A stretch of 34,882 nucleotides of DNA, taken from Oscillospiraceae bacterium (GTDB taxonomy: Bacteria; Bacillota; Clostridia; Oscillospirales; Oscillospiraceae). Under the pieces are notes generated by a model. It was not told the DNA's origin. It did not search any database and was given only the letters and a program-made list of their open reading frames with translations. This document shows positions 14,768 to 23,566 of this stretch, in pieces. The DNA lies in NCBI GenBank assembly GCA_020025595.1, contig JAHHRV010000023.1, positions 1 to 34,882 of the forward strand, written 5' to 3'. The number at the start of each line of letters is the position of its first letter. Position 1 is the stretch's first letter. Both the position numbers and the translations under genes were made by a program.

Positions 14768-16701
14768 GCATTACAGTAGCAAAAAATGCCGGATTCTGCT
14801 TCGGTGTCAATCGTGCGGTGGAGCTGGTGGAGCAGCAGGCTCACTCCGGAAAACAGGTTTTTACTCTGGGCCCGATCATCCACAACCGTCATGCGGTGGA
14901 CCATTTTGAGCAGATGGGCGTCCGGGTAATCGAATCTCCCGAGGATGCTCCGGCAGGCAGTACCGTGATCATCCGGTCCCATGGCGTATCCCGGGATATC
15001 CAGCAGCGCCTGGAACGGCAGAATGTAGAAATCATTGATGCTACCTGTCCGTTTGTAAAAAGAATCCACGACCTTGTCAGCAAGGCAGAGGAAGATGGCC
15101 GCCTCCCGGTAATCATCGGAACCAGAACCCACCCGGAGGTTATGGCCATTGCGGGCTGGTGCAACCACTGTGAGATTTTTGAGACTCCTGAGGAGCTTCA
15201 GGCATGGGCAAAACGGCCGGATGTCCCTTCTGACACCCCGATTTGTATGGTTTGCCAAACAACCTCTACTGAATTTTTGTGGAAAATGTGCGGTGAAATC
15301 GCAAAAAAAGAGTTTACTAACCTGAAAATTTTTGATACAATATGTAAAGCAACTGAATTTCGGCAGAGCGAAGCGGCAAAGCTAAGCGCTGTATGTCAAG
15401 CCATGGTCGTAGTCGGAGACGCCAAGAGTTCCAACACAGGCCGCCTCGCAATGATCTGCCGAGAACACTGCAATCACGTTTATTTGGTGGATAACGCCAC
15501 CGAGCTGAACGCAGATGATTTTAGCGGTGTTACTGATGTTGGAATCACGGCTGGTGCATCTACACCGGCGTGGATTATAAAGGAGGTCAACAAGACTATG
15601 AGCGAAATCGTAAATGTTGAGACTGTAGAGGAGAACTTTGCCGAGCTTCTCGAGCAGTCCATCAAGACTTTAAATACAGGAGACAAGGTTACTGGCGTTG
15701 TTACTCACATTGGCAACACTGAGATCCAGGTTGATCTGGGCACCAAGCATGCCGGTTACATTCCTTATGACGAAGTCAGCGCAGATCCCACCGTTAAGCC
15801 CGAGGACATCCTGCATGTCGGCGACGAAATCGAAGTATTCGTTGTTCGCGTCAACGATCAGGAAGGTACCTGCCAGCTGTCCAAGAAGAAGCTGGACGGC
15901 ATGAAGGTTTGGGACGAGATGGCTACCTATGTGGACGACAAGACCACTGTTGAAGGCACCATCACCGAAGAGAACAAGGGCGGCCTGGTTGCTACCGTTA
16001 AGGGCATCCGTGTGTTCATTCCCGCTTCTCAGTCCGGTATTGCCAAGGGCGGCGACATGGCCGGCATGGTTGGCAAGACCGTCAAGATGAGGATTACCGA
16101 AGTCAACCGCGCACGTCGTCGTGTGATCGGTTCTATCCGTGCAGTTACCGCCGAGGAGCGTAAGGCTGCTCAGGAGAAGATCTGGAGCGAGATCCAGGAA
16201 GGCGCTAAGTACCACGGCGTGGTTAAGAGCCTGACTTCTTACGGTGCATTCGTCGATATCGGCGGTGTTGACGGCATGGTTCATGTTTCCGAGCTGAGCT
16301 GGAACCGTATCAAGACTCCCGCTGATGTTGTTAAGGTTGGTGACGAGATCGATGTCTATGTCATCTCCTTTGACCCCGTCAAGCACAAGATCTCTCTGGG
16401 CTACAAGACCGCTGAGATGAACCCCTGGAATCAGTTCATGACCAACTACAATGTTGGTGATGTAGTTGATGCTAAGATCGTCAAGCTGATGACCTTCGGC
16501 GCTTTCGCTGAGATCATCCCCGGTGTTGACGGCCTGATCCACATTTCTCAGATCGCTGATCGCCGCATCGCTAAGCCTGAAGATGTCCTGTCCGAGGGTC
16601 AGGAGGTTCAGGTTAAGATCACCGACATTGACGCCGAGAACAAGCGTATTTCTCTGTCCATCCGTGCTCTGCTGGATGAGGCTGAAGAGGACGCTGAGTA
16701 A
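14764..16701 (+). CDS. ispH: Fused 4-hydroxy-3-methylbut-2-enyl diphosphate reductase / ribosomal protein S1
   Basis: Residues 1-278 are IspH, the last step of the MEP isoprenoid pathway, a [4Fe-4S] enzyme. Cluster cysteines are seen in GFCFGVNRAV, DATCPFVK and FDTICKATEFRQ; THPEV and SSNTGRL bind substrate. From residue 279 on there are four S1 RNA-binding repeats (about 305-375, 392-460, 480-548 and 565-633) and an acidic tail EEAEEDAE. This bifunctional fusion is established in Clostridia. At the junction an AAAGGAGGT site precedes an in-frame ATG at 15598, which would give a free 367-residue S1. The S1 half appears to use a narrower, highly expressed codon set (GGC, GTT, CTG, AAG) than the IspH half. 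The ATG at 14764 overlaps the cmk stop. Confidence 0.95.
   Translation: MSITVAKNAGFCFGVNRAVELVEQQAHSGKQVFTLGPIIHNRHAVDHFEQMGVRVIESPEDAPAGSTVIIRSHGVSRDIQQRLERQNVEIIDATCPFVKRIHDLVSKAEEDGRLPVIIGTRTHPEVMAIAGWCNHCEIFETPEELQAWAKRPDVPSDTPICMVCQTTSTEFLWKMCGEIAKKEFTNLKIFDTICKATEFRQSEAAKLSAVCQAMVVVGDAKSSNTGRLAMICREHCNHVYLVDNATELNADDFSGVTDVGITAGASTPAWIIKEVNKTMSEIVNVETVEENFAELLEQSIKTLNTGDKVTGVVTHIGNTEIQVDLGTKHAGYIPYDEVSADPTVKPEDILHVGDEIEVFVVRVNDQEGTCQLSKKKLDGMKVWDEMATYVDDKTTVEGTITEENKGGLVATVKGIRVFIPASQSGIAKGGDMAGMVGKTVKMRITEVNRARRRVIGSIRAVTAEERKAAQEKIWSEIQEGAKYHGVVKSLTSYGAFVDIGGVDGMVHVSELSWNRIKTPADVVKVGDEIDVYVISFDPVKHKISLGYKTAEMNPWNQFMTNYNVGDVVDAKIVKLMTFGAFAEIIPGVDGLIHISQIADRRIAKPEDVLSEGQEVQVKITDIDAENKRISLSIRALLDEAEEDAE
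15313..15341 (+). promoter_or_regulatory. Candidate internal promoter inside ispH for the S1 half
   Basis: TTTACT (15313-15318), a 17-bp spacer, TGA and TACAAT (15336-15341) lie in a locally AT-rich part of ispH, about 260 bp before the internal S1 start. The -35 matches only four of six consensus bases, so activity is uncertain. Confidence 0.4.
15579..15600 (+). promoter_or_regulatory. Internal Shine-Dalgarno and in-frame ATG at the IspH/S1 junction
   Basis: AAAGGAGGT (15579-15587) is near-perfectly complementary to the 16S 3' end and lies 11 nt before the in-frame ATG at 15598. It falls exactly where the IspH domain ends and the S1 part starts. Confidence 0.65.
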
Positions 16702-16716
16702 TTCATTAATTGCTAC

Positions 16717-16749
16717 ATACCGGAGCCGATCATGTACCGGCTCCGGTAT
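16717..16749 (+). terminator. Hairpin after ispH-S1, probable weak terminator
   Basis: A 12-bp perfect stem (16717-16728/16738-16749) has a 9-nt loop, but only TGTGGTTT follows, so termination is probably partial. It separates the macromolecular-synthesis run from the Dabb gene. Confidence 0.55.
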
Positions 16750-16770
16750 TGTGGTTTAGGGAGGTAAACT

Positions 16771-17055
16771 ATGGTTAAACATATTGTTGTATATACTCTT
16801 AAAGAAGGTGTCAACAAGGAGGCTGCAGTCGAGGAAATCTCCGGACTGCTGGAACCCCTGGTTGGCAAGATCCCCGGACTGAACTGGCTGGAAGTTTGCC
16901 AGACCTATCAGGGCGGCATGGACTATTGCCTGTATTCTGAATTCGAGTCCCGTGAGGCTCTGGATGCATACCAGCAGAACCCCCTGCACCTGGATGCCAA
17001 GGAAAAGTTCCACCATTACATCGAAACCCGCGTCTGCGCAGATTACGAATACTAA
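16771..17055 (+). CDS. Dabb (stress-responsive alpha/beta barrel) domain protein
   Basis: This 94-residue protein fits the Dabb family (dimeric alpha/beta barrel). It begins MVKHIVVYTLKEG, the usual opening strand with its conserved His, has a GLLEPLVGKIPGL helix-loop, then DYCLYSEFESREALDAYQ and NPLHLDAKEKF, where the second family His occurs. Functions of bacterial members are mostly unknown. A GGGAGGTAAACT site precedes the ATG. It is followed at 20 bp by the ACT-domain gene, with which it is probably transcribed. Confidence 0.88.
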   Translation: MVKHIVVYTLKEGVNKEAAVEEISGLLEPLVGKIPGLNWLEVCQTYQGGMDYCLYSEFESREALDAYQQNPLHLDAKEKFHHYIETRVCADYEY

Positions 17056-17075
17056 GAGTATAAGAGGTAGTTGAT

Positions 17076-17345
17076 ATGAAAGCAATTGTTACCGTTGTAG
17101 GAAAAGATCAGGTCGGTATTATTGCATCTGTGTGTAATCATCTGGCTCAGCACAATGTCAATGTGCTGGACATCAGCCAGACCGTCATGCAGGGCTATTT
17201 TACCATGATGATGGTTGTTGATGTCTCTGCTGCCAACAAGCCTCTGGCAGAGCTGAGTATGCATATGGAAGAAGTCGGCAAGCAGGCGAATCTTTCCATC
17301 CGGGTTCAGCGCGAAGATATCTTCGAAGCAATGCATAGAGTGTGA
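17076..17345 (+). CDS. ACT domain protein (UPF0237 type)
   Basis: The 89 residues form a single ACT domain, a fold that binds amino acids or similar small ligands. It opens MKAIVTVVGKDQVGIIASVC, with the ligand-loop Gly in KDQVGI (about residues 9-14), then the second strand NVNVLDISQTVMQGYFTMMMVV. It is the UPF0237 kind, nearly always encoded beside a UPF0210 (PFL family) protein as here. A regulatory or sensor role for that partner is inferred from the pairing. The two genes are separated by 9 bp. Confidence 0.92.
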   Translation: MKAIVTVVGKDQVGIIASVCNHLAQHNVNVLDISQTVMQGYFTMMMVVDVSAANKPLAELSMHMEEVGKQANLSIRVQREDIFEAMHRV

Positions 17346-17354
17346 GGTTTGATC

Positions 17355-18713
17355 ATGTTAAATCAGTATGATATTTTCCAGACGCTGGATATGATTGATA
17401 AGCGTCATCTGGATATCCGTACGATCACCATGGGTATTTCCTTGCGTGACTGTGCACATCCGGATGTAAAGACCAGCTGCGACAAAATCTATGACAAAAT
17501 TACCCGCCGGGCAGAAAACCTGGTCAGCGTGGGCGAGCAGATTGAACGGGAGTTTGGCATTCCCATTGTCAACAAGCGTATCTCTGTAACACCCATTGCG
17601 ATGGTTGCAGAAAGCTGCGAAACAGATTCCTATGTCCCCTTTGCAGAGACACTGGATCGTGCAGCCAAAACCTGCGGCGTCAATTTTATTGGCGGATTTT
17701 CCGCGCTGGTGCAGAAGGGCTGCACCAAGGGCGACCGCATTCTGATTGAGTCCATTCCGGAAGCAATGGCTCGTACAGAGCGTGTCTGCGCCAGTGTCAA
17801 CATTGGCTCCACAAAGGCCGGCATCAATATGAACGCTGTGTCTCTGATGGGAAAGATTATCAAGCAGACTGCTAATATCACCGCCGACAACGACGGTTTG
17901 GGCTGTGCAAAACTGGTTGTATTCTGCAATGCTGTGGAAGACAATCCCTTCATGGCAGGTGCCTTCCACGGCGTGGGCGAGCCTGAGTGTGTGCTGAATG
18001 TCGGCGTCTCCGGTCCCGGTGTTGTGTACCATGCACTGAAGAATGTAAAGGGACAGCCCTTTGACGAAGTTGCAGAGACCATTAAGAAGACTGCCTTCCA
18101 GATTACCCGGATGGGTCAGATCGTCGGCAACGAGGCATCCAAGCGCTTGGGCGTGCCTTTTGGCATCGTAGACCTGAGCCTGGCACCTACCCCTGCTGTG
18201 GGCGACAGCGTGGCCCGTATCCTGGAGGAAATGGGCCTGGAGACATGCGGTATCCATGGCACAACAGCCGCTCTGGCACTGCTCAACGACGCAGTAAAGA
18301 AGGGTGGCGTTATGGCAAGCAACCATGTCGGCGGCTTGTCCGGCGCATTCATCCCTGTCTCTGAGGACGAGGGTATGATCGAAGCAGCTGAAAGCGGAAT
18401 CCTGACCCTGACAAAGCTGGAAGCCATGACCTGCGTGTGCTCTGTCGGACTTGACATGATTGCAGTTCCCGGTGACACCACCGCAGAGACCATCTCTGCA
18501 ATTATCGCAGACGAGGCTGCCATTGGCATGGTTAACAGCAAGACCACCGCTGTTCGTATTATCCCCGCTCCTGGCAAGAATGTTGGTGATCGGGTGGAAA
18601 TGGGCGGCCTGCTGGGTTCTGCACCTGTTATGCCGGTGTATAACCAGTCCAGCGCTGATTTCATTGCAAGAGGCGGCAGAATTCCTGCTCCGCTGCAGAG
18701 CCTGAAAAACTAA
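17355..18713 (+). CDS. PFL family protein (UPF0210/DUF711)
   Basis: This 452-residue protein belongs to UPF0210, distantly related to glycyl-radical enzyme folds but without a proven activity. It begins MLNQYDIFQTLDMIDKRHLD and contains TITMGISLRDC, GVNFIGGFSALVQKG, NIGSTKAGINMNAV, the Gly-rich GVSGPGVVYHAL, GIVDLSLAPTPAVGDSVA and IPAPGKNVGD, all typical of the family. An ATG at 17355 is preferred to a TTG two codons earlier. It forms a pair with the upstream ACT-domain gene and ends at a shared bidirectional terminator. Confidence 0.92.
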   Translation: MLNQYDIFQTLDMIDKRHLDIRTITMGISLRDCAHPDVKTSCDKIYDKITRRAENLVSVGEQIEREFGIPIVNKRISVTPIAMVAESCETDSYVPFAETLDRAAKTCGVNFIGGFSALVQKGCTKGDRILIESIPEAMARTERVCASVNIGSTKAGINMNAVSLMGKIIKQTANITADNDGLGCAKLVVFCNAVEDNPFMAGAFHGVGEPECVLNVGVSGPGVVYHALKNVKGQPFDEVAETIKKTAFQITRMGQIVGNEASKRLGVPFGIVDLSLAPTPAVGDSVARILEEMGLETCGIHGTTAALALLNDAVKKGGVMASNHVGGLSGAFIPVSEDEGMIEAAESGILTLTKLEAMTCVCSVGLDMIAVPGDTTAETISAIIADEAAIGMVNSKTTAVRIIPAPGKNVGDRVEMGGLLGSAPVMPVYNQSSADFIARGGRIPAPLQSLKN

Positions 18714-18723
18714 GACAAAAAGT

Positions 18724-18757
18724 AAAATCCCCGGACATCTGTCCGGGGATTTTTTTA
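18724..18757. terminator. Bidirectional terminator between UPF0210 and YfhO genes
   Basis: A 10-bp stem (18727-18736/18741-18750, ATCCCCGGAC and complement) with an ATCT loop is followed by seven T on the + strand and TTTTACTTTTT on the - strand, between two convergent genes. Confidence 0.92.
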
Positions 18758-21421
18758 TTACTTCTGATACTTGCCTCTCCGTTTTGCGGGGAAAGCAAAA
18801 ATACAGATGACGAAAACGAGTGCGCAGATGGCGCTGATCTTCCATCCGTAGGAGAAGGCGGTGTTGTGATACTCGAAGCGAATATCGTGATGACCTTCTT
18901 TTACCATGATGCCGATCATGGTGTCGCCGACCAGATCATACTGCACCAGGTTACCGTCTACATACACCTTCCAGTTTCCATCCTGGGGGATAGAAGTATA
19001 GATCAAACCGTCACGGTTGCAGTCGATGGTTCCTGCGATTCTGGTGGAGGAGAAAGAGTCGAGCTGCAGCGTAGAAGCATTCAGAATTTCGTGGCCTGTA
19101 CGCAGGACACTGCCGTCAACAATACCTGCTTTTACGGTCATGCGGCCTTCTTCGCCGTCCTTGCAGGTCAGACGCACACTCAGCACATCGCCTGCCTGAA
19201 CATCGCAGGCGGCGATCATCTGGGGAAGGCTGAGGCTTTCGGAGTAAAGCTCTACATCGTTCAGGAATACCCGATAGCTGTTCCGGTCGGTTACATCGAA
19301 GTCCAGACAGGCAAAGCCGTTCCGGTCTGCGGTAAAGCGATAGGTGATGGATGCGCCGCTCTGAGCGCCTTCGTAATTGCAGACATAGCCGTTCTGGGAT
19401 GTGATATTCACATTTTCATCTTCAATGGAAACCGTAGAAATCATGTTCCAGACATCCTCGTCAATCCCAGTGGAAGCACGGAACAACTCATTTTGCATCT
19501 CAAAATGGTTGGTATCGTGGAAGCTCAGCTCTGCAAGCTCCGGCTGTGCCAGAAAACCAAGGGGAAGATAGGCGTTGTTTTCCAGAAGATAGACATTTCC
19601 AGAAGAAAAAATCGTGTTAAAGTAGCTGTTTTCTTCCACATTTCCGTCACGCTCAATCATATACTTGATTCCGAGGAACAGATTGGCAACAGGGCTGCTT
19701 TCTTCAAAGCAGTAACGGTTATAGGTATTCTTGGCACCGTAGCCCAGTGCTCTCATGAATTCAGTTACTTTGACATTGGCGGAGCTTGTGAAGGTGGAAA
19801 TTCCGTTGTAGCGGTTTAGCGCACCGTCATTCAGGGTCTGGGAGTGGGTGGTTTCTGCGCGGTAGAACGGATTGCCCTGTTCCAGATCCTTCATGTGGGC
19901 AATGACAGCCTGTGTGTCCTGGGTGCCGGAGGGATAGTTGGAAACGGCAGTGGCGGGAAAACGCAGACCGAAGTTCAGCACATTCATGCCGATTTCAAGG
20001 ATCACAACGCACACAAGACAAATGGACAAAATAGCCTGCCGTTTGGATCCGGATTTGGCGGCAGGTGCGGATGCGTTTGTTTCCTGATCCTGTGCAGGTT
20101 CGTTGTCTGCTTTTTTGGTTGCAACGACCAGAAGAATCAGATATATGGCGAGGAAACCCACATTGTAGCTCAGATAAATCCAGTCGCTCCGGCTGTCAGA
20201 GCAGAGGATCAGGCCGACACACAGTACTCCACTGACAAGAATCTGCCACGGCTTAATGTGGTGGATTTGCAGATAGGCACGGTAAGCCATATACAGCACC
20301 ACAAAGCTGAACAGGAATGTAAACCGGTAGGGGATCATATTGGTGAAATGGAAGCCGTGCCAGATATAGTCCAGCTGACGGATAATGCAGCTGAGCATGA
20401 AGAAAATCAGAAGTCCCACGGAGCAGATCTTGTCCCGCAGCTTGACATCCTTGCTGGTACAGAACAAAAATGCAAGAAGCATACTTCCAACGCCGCAATA
20501 CAGGTTCGGCAAACCTTCTTTGAAGGTGGGTTCCAAACCGCCCATAGTATTACCGGCAACCTGACGCATGGCATCAAACAGCCCGGCAATGGTGTTTTCC
20601 GATGCGATGTTCAAGATAAAGCCTTTGGGGAAGGAATTGACACTGGACTGGGTGTTTTGCAGACCGCCCAGGGCAGGCAGTGTGAGTACGGTCGTCATGC
20701 CAATGCCAATCACCGTGAAGCATCCAATCCGAACGAAATCGGAGAAGAAGCGCTTGAATCCCTGCCAGCGGCAAATCTGGTAGCAGATAAACAGCAGCAG
20801 TACGAAAATGCAGCTGAACAGACCTACATAGTAGTTTGCGTAAATGGAAAGGAACAAAGTGACCGTGTACAGGATGAATTTCCGGTCACGCAGCAGCTGA
20901 ATGGTTCCCAGTGCCAGCAGCGGAAGCAGAGCAAAGGTATCCAGCCACATGATGTTCCACTGATAGCCCAGAGCCCATGCACACAGACCGTACATAGCGC
21001 CAAAAAAACTAATGGACAGGTCATCTTTTTCAAATGTCTTGTTCAGGAAGATAGCGAAAAACAGGCTGGCAAGTCCCAGCTTGATGGGCATCAGCAGGGA
21101 GTAAAACTCCAAAGTCAAACCTGCAGGAACTAGAACGGCCAGAAGATTTAACGGAGAAGCAAGATAATAGGAGATGAGCGACAGATAATCCATACCAAGA
21201 CCGACGCGCCAGGTATAGAGCAGAGAGTCTCCGGAACGAAGCGCATCCCGAAAAGCCACCCAAAAGGGATAATACTGGTGGTACATATCGGAATACAGCA
21301 TGGACAGGTTGCCAAAAGGCTCGTATCCGCCAATTATCATGACCATTAGCATGGAAAACACAGGGATAAAGAAAGCTAGAGCAAAAGACTTTGTTCGCTG
21401 CGATGGTAAATGAGCATGCAT
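18758..21421 (-). CDS. YfhO family polytopic membrane protein
   Basis: The 887-residue protein matches the bacterial YfhO family, GT-C-like membrane proteins; in Bacillus and Listeria, members help glycosylate lipoteichoic acid. Residues about 15-36 form the first span, followed by the acidic extracytoplasmic loop typical of the family (MLYSDMYHQYYPFW). Roughly a dozen more spans extend to about residue 490, broken by an Ala/Ser/Glu-rich linker (about 440-460). A large extracytoplasmic, beta-rich domain follows (about 500-855), then one last span (ISAICALVFVICIFAFP) and a basic tail. GGAGG lies 7 nt before the ATG. It stands alone, so the acceptor polymer cannot be inferred from context. Confidence 0.9.
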   Translation of the reverse strand: MHAHLPSQRTKSFALAFFIPVFSMLMVMIIGGYEPFGNLSMLYSDMYHQYYPFWVAFRDALRSGDSLLYTWRVGLGMDYLSLISYYLASPLNLLAVLVPAGLTLEFYSLLMPIKLGLASLFFAIFLNKTFEKDDLSISFFGAMYGLCAWALGYQWNIMWLDTFALLPLLALGTIQLLRDRKFILYTVTLFLSIYANYYVGLFSCIFVLLLFICYQICRWQGFKRFFSDFVRIGCFTVIGIGMTTVLTLPALGGLQNTQSSVNSFPKGFILNIASENTIAGLFDAMRQVAGNTMGGLEPTFKEGLPNLYCGVGSMLLAFLFCTSKDVKLRDKICSVGLLIFFMLSCIIRQLDYIWHGFHFTNMIPYRFTFLFSFVVLYMAYRAYLQIHHIKPWQILVSGVLCVGLILCSDSRSDWIYLSYNVGFLAIYLILLVVATKKADNEPAQDQETNASAPAAKSGSKRQAILSICLVCVVILEIGMNVLNFGLRFPATAVSNYPSGTQDTQAVIAHMKDLEQGNPFYRAETTHSQTLNDGALNRYNGISTFTSSANVKVTEFMRALGYGAKNTYNRYCFEESSPVANLFLGIKYMIERDGNVEENSYFNTIFSSGNVYLLENNAYLPLGFLAQPELAELSFHDTNHFEMQNELFRASTGIDEDVWNMISTVSIEDENVNITSQNGYVCNYEGAQSGASITYRFTADRNGFACLDFDVTDRNSYRVFLNDVELYSESLSLPQMIAACDVQAGDVLSVRLTCKDGEEGRMTVKAGIVDGSVLRTGHEILNASTLQLDSFSSTRIAGTIDCNRDGLIYTSIPQDGNWKVYVDGNLVQYDLVGDTMIGIMVKEGHHDIRFEYHNTAFSYGWKISAICALVFVICIFAFPAKRRGKYQK

Positions 21422-21443
21422 AGTGGAACCTCCAGAATGAATC

Positions 21444-21471
21444 TATATACAATTACTTATTTTACCACCAA
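21444..21471 (-). promoter_or_regulatory. Possible promoter of the YfhO gene
   Basis: On the - strand, TTGGTG (21466-21471) and TATATA (21444-21449) are separated by 16 bp. Both boxes deviate from consensus; an alternative -35, TTGGCA (21473-21478), has no good -10 at standard distance. Confidence 0.35.
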
Positions 21472-21516
21472 TTGCCAAAGGGGTAAAGAATAAAATGTCA
21501 GGAATTCAGGATATTT

Positions 21517-21554
21517 CACAAAAAAAGTACCGCCAGAATTCTGGCGGTACTTTT
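21517..21554 (-). terminator. Terminator at the end of the pyr operon
   Basis: A 14-bp perfect stem (21523-21536/21541-21554, AAAAGTACCGCCAG and complement) with an AATT loop is followed on the - strand by a run of T. It lies 5 bp after the pyrI stop. Confidence 0.94.
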
Positions 21555-21559
21555 GATAT

Positions 21560-21973
21560 TTAGAAAGTGCTATCGCAGTAGATGCAGCGATAAATGCGGT
21601 TTTCCCGGTCAGCCAGACGGAAAATCTGGGGCAGCTCCTGCTCGGTGGAGCAGATGCAGCGGGGATTCCGGCAACGAAGAACGCCTTCCAGCTCTTCCGG
21701 CAGAGCCAGGTTCTTCTTCTCGGTGACCTTTCCGTCGCGGATGATGGTCACTGTGATGTTGGGATCCACATAGCCCAGAATGTCGGTGTCGAGCTCGATG
21801 TTGCTGCCGATCTTGATGATGTCTTTCCGGCCCATCTTTACAGAGTGTGCATTGGTAATCAGTGCGACCATGCAGTTGAGCTTGCTCAACTCCAGCAGGC
21901 GGTAGATTTCCATGCCCTTACCAGCGGTGATGTGATCAATCACAAAGCCGTTCTGAATGGAATCAATATTCAT
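21560..21973 (-). CDS. pyrI: Aspartate carbamoyltransferase regulatory subunit
   Basis: PyrI binds nucleotide effectors and holds catalytic trimers together in the ATCase holoenzyme. The 137 residues have the N-terminal allosteric domain (IQNGFVIDHITAGKGMEIY, then KDIIKI) and a C-terminal zinc domain whose four cysteines appear as CRNPRC and RCIYC. Its presence implies a class B-type, nucleotide-regulated ATCase. The start is 3 bp after the pyrB stop, with a G-rich site (GGGGGTATAAGTT) inside the end of pyrB. It is the last gene of the pyr operon. Confidence 0.96.
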   Translation of the reverse strand: MNIDSIQNGFVIDHITAGKGMEIYRLLELSKLNCMVALITNAHSVKMGRKDIIKIGSNIELDTDILGYVDPNITVTIIRDGKVTEKKNLALPEELEGVLRCRNPRCICSTEQELPQIFRLADRENRIYRCIYCDSTF

Positions 21974-21976
21974 AAC

Positions 21977-22903
21977 TTATACCCCCAACAGCTTCAGAAT
22001 CAGTGCCATGCGCATATATTTACCGTTGCGCACCTGCTTGAAGTAGCAGGCTCTGGGATCGTCGTCCACAGCTACGGAAATTTCATTTACGCGGGGCAGG
22101 GGATGCAGGACGGACATATTCTGCTTTGCGTTATCCAGCTTTTCAGCGGTCAGAATGTAGCTGTCCTTCAGACGCAGGTAGTCTTCTTCGTTGAAGAAGC
22201 GCTCCTTCTGGACTCTGGTCATGTAGAGAATGTCCAGAGTGGGCATAGAGCTCTCCAGATCGGTGGTTTCCACGAAGGGGATACCCTTGCGGATCATGGC
22301 ATTGCGGACATAATCAGGAACCTTCAGCTCTTCCGGAGAGATGAGGGTGAAGCTGACGCCTTCGTAGCGGCTCATTGCATCGATCAGAGAGTGGACGGTA
22401 CGGCCGAATTTCAGGTCGCCGCACATACCGATGTTCAGGTGGTCAAAACGACCCTTTTCCAGCTTGATGGTCAGAAGGTCTGCCAGAGTCTGGGTGGGGT
22501 GATTGTGACCGCCGTCACCTGCGTTGATGACGGGGATGGTTGCATTCAGTGCAGCAACCATGGGAGCGCCTTCCTTGGGATGACGCATTGCAATGATGTC
22601 TGCATAGCAGGAGATGACTTTGGATGTGTCAGCGACGCTCTCGCCCTTGGAAGCAGAGCAGGAATCAGCAGAGCTGAAGCCGATGACATTGCCGCCCAGC
22701 TCATACATAGCGGACTCAAAGCTCAGACGGGTACGGGTGGAAGGCTCAAAGAAAAGGGTAGCCAGTTTCTTGCCTTCGCAGCGATGGGCATATTTCTGGG
22801 GATTTGCAATAATGTCTTCTGCAGTAGCGACAAGTTCGTCAATCTCTTCAACGCTCAGATCCAGAATGCTCAGAACGCTTTCGATACCAAATTTATTGGT
22901 CAT
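21977..22903 (-). CDS. pyrB: Aspartate carbamoyltransferase catalytic subunit
   Basis: PyrB condenses carbamoyl phosphate with aspartate to carbamoyl-aspartate. The 308-residue protein carries the carbamoyl-phosphate loop FFEPSTRTRLSFESAM (STRTR at about 55-59), SASKGESVADT (the loop supplied in trans to the neighbouring active site), HPTQTLADLLTI, and HPLPRVNEI near the C-terminus with the domain-closure residues. Its start follows the pyrE stop by 2 bp, with GGAGG 6 nt before the ATG. It is paired with pyrI. Confidence 0.97.
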   Translation of the reverse strand: MTNKFGIESVLSILDLSVEEIDELVATAEDIIANPQKYAHRCEGKKLATLFFEPSTRTRLSFESAMYELGGNVIGFSSADSCSASKGESVADTSKVISCYADIIAMRHPKEGAPMVAALNATIPVINAGDGGHNHPTQTLADLLTIKLEKGRFDHLNIGMCGDLKFGRTVHSLIDAMSRYEGVSFTLISPEELKVPDYVRNAMIRKGIPFVETTDLESSMPTLDILYMTRVQKERFFNEEDYLRLKDSYILTAEKLDNAKQNMSVLHPLPRVNEISVAVDDDPRACYFKQVRNGKYMRMALILKLLGV

Positions 22904-22905
22904 GA

Positions 22906-23544
22906 TTAGCCTCCAATCCAGCTCTCATCGCTGGGATTGTTGCGGAACTGAATCAGGCGGGAAACATCTTCGGGCTTGATGTACTTTTCGTCAGCAGCAA
23001 CCTGAGCAATGACATCGAAGTTGGTCAGGCTGACATTCTTGACATTTGCAGCAGCCAGACGATCCAGACCCTTCTGCATGCCATAGGTGAAGATGGAAAC
23101 AACACCCAGAACCTCAGCACCGGCTTCGCGCAGAACATTGACAACCTCGATGCAGGAGCCGCCGGTGGAGATCAGATCTTCCACAACAACGACCTTCTGA
23201 CCGGGCAGCAGCTTGCCTTCGATCTGGTTCTGGCGGCCATGATCCTTGCTGCCGGAGCGGACATAACCCATAGGCAGATCCATGATATGACCGACGATAG
23301 CAGCGTGAGCGATACCGGCGGTGGAGGTGCCCATCAGCACTTCAACTTCGGGGTAATTTTCCTTGATCAGCTGAGCCAGACCGTTTTCAACATCGTTACG
23401 AACGGCGGGAGCGGTCAGGGTCAGACGGTTATCGGTGTAAACGGGGCTCTTGATGCCGGAAGCCCAGGTAAAGGGCTCTTCAGGACGGAAGAAAACCGCC
23501 TGGATGGACAGCAAGTCCTTTGCAATCAGAGTAGACAGTTCCAT
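22906..23544 (-). CDS. pyrE: Orotate phosphoribosyltransferase
   Basis: PyrE converts orotate and PRPP to OMP. At 212 residues it has usual bacterial length. Visible motifs are FTWASGIKSPVYTDNR (orotate and phosphate binding, about residues 25-40), the mobile catalytic loop VRSGSKDHGRQNQIEGK and the PRPP-binding motif VVVVEDLISTGGS (about 118-130). The ribosome binding site AGGAGG is 12 nt from the ATG, slightly long. It lies between pyrF (22 bp upstream) and pyrB. Confidence 0.96.
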   Translation of the reverse strand: MELSTLIAKDLLSIQAVFFRPEEPFTWASGIKSPVYTDNRLTLTAPAVRNDVENGLAQLIKENYPEVEVLMGTSTAGIAHAAIVGHIMDLPMGYVRSGSKDHGRQNQIEGKLLPGQKVVVVEDLISTGGSCIEVVNVLREAGAEVLGVVSIFTYGMQKGLDRLAAANVKNVSLTNFDVIAQVAADEKYIKPEDVSRLIQFRNNPSDESWIGG

Positions 23545-23566
23545 AGTGTGTAAGTACCTCCTAAAA

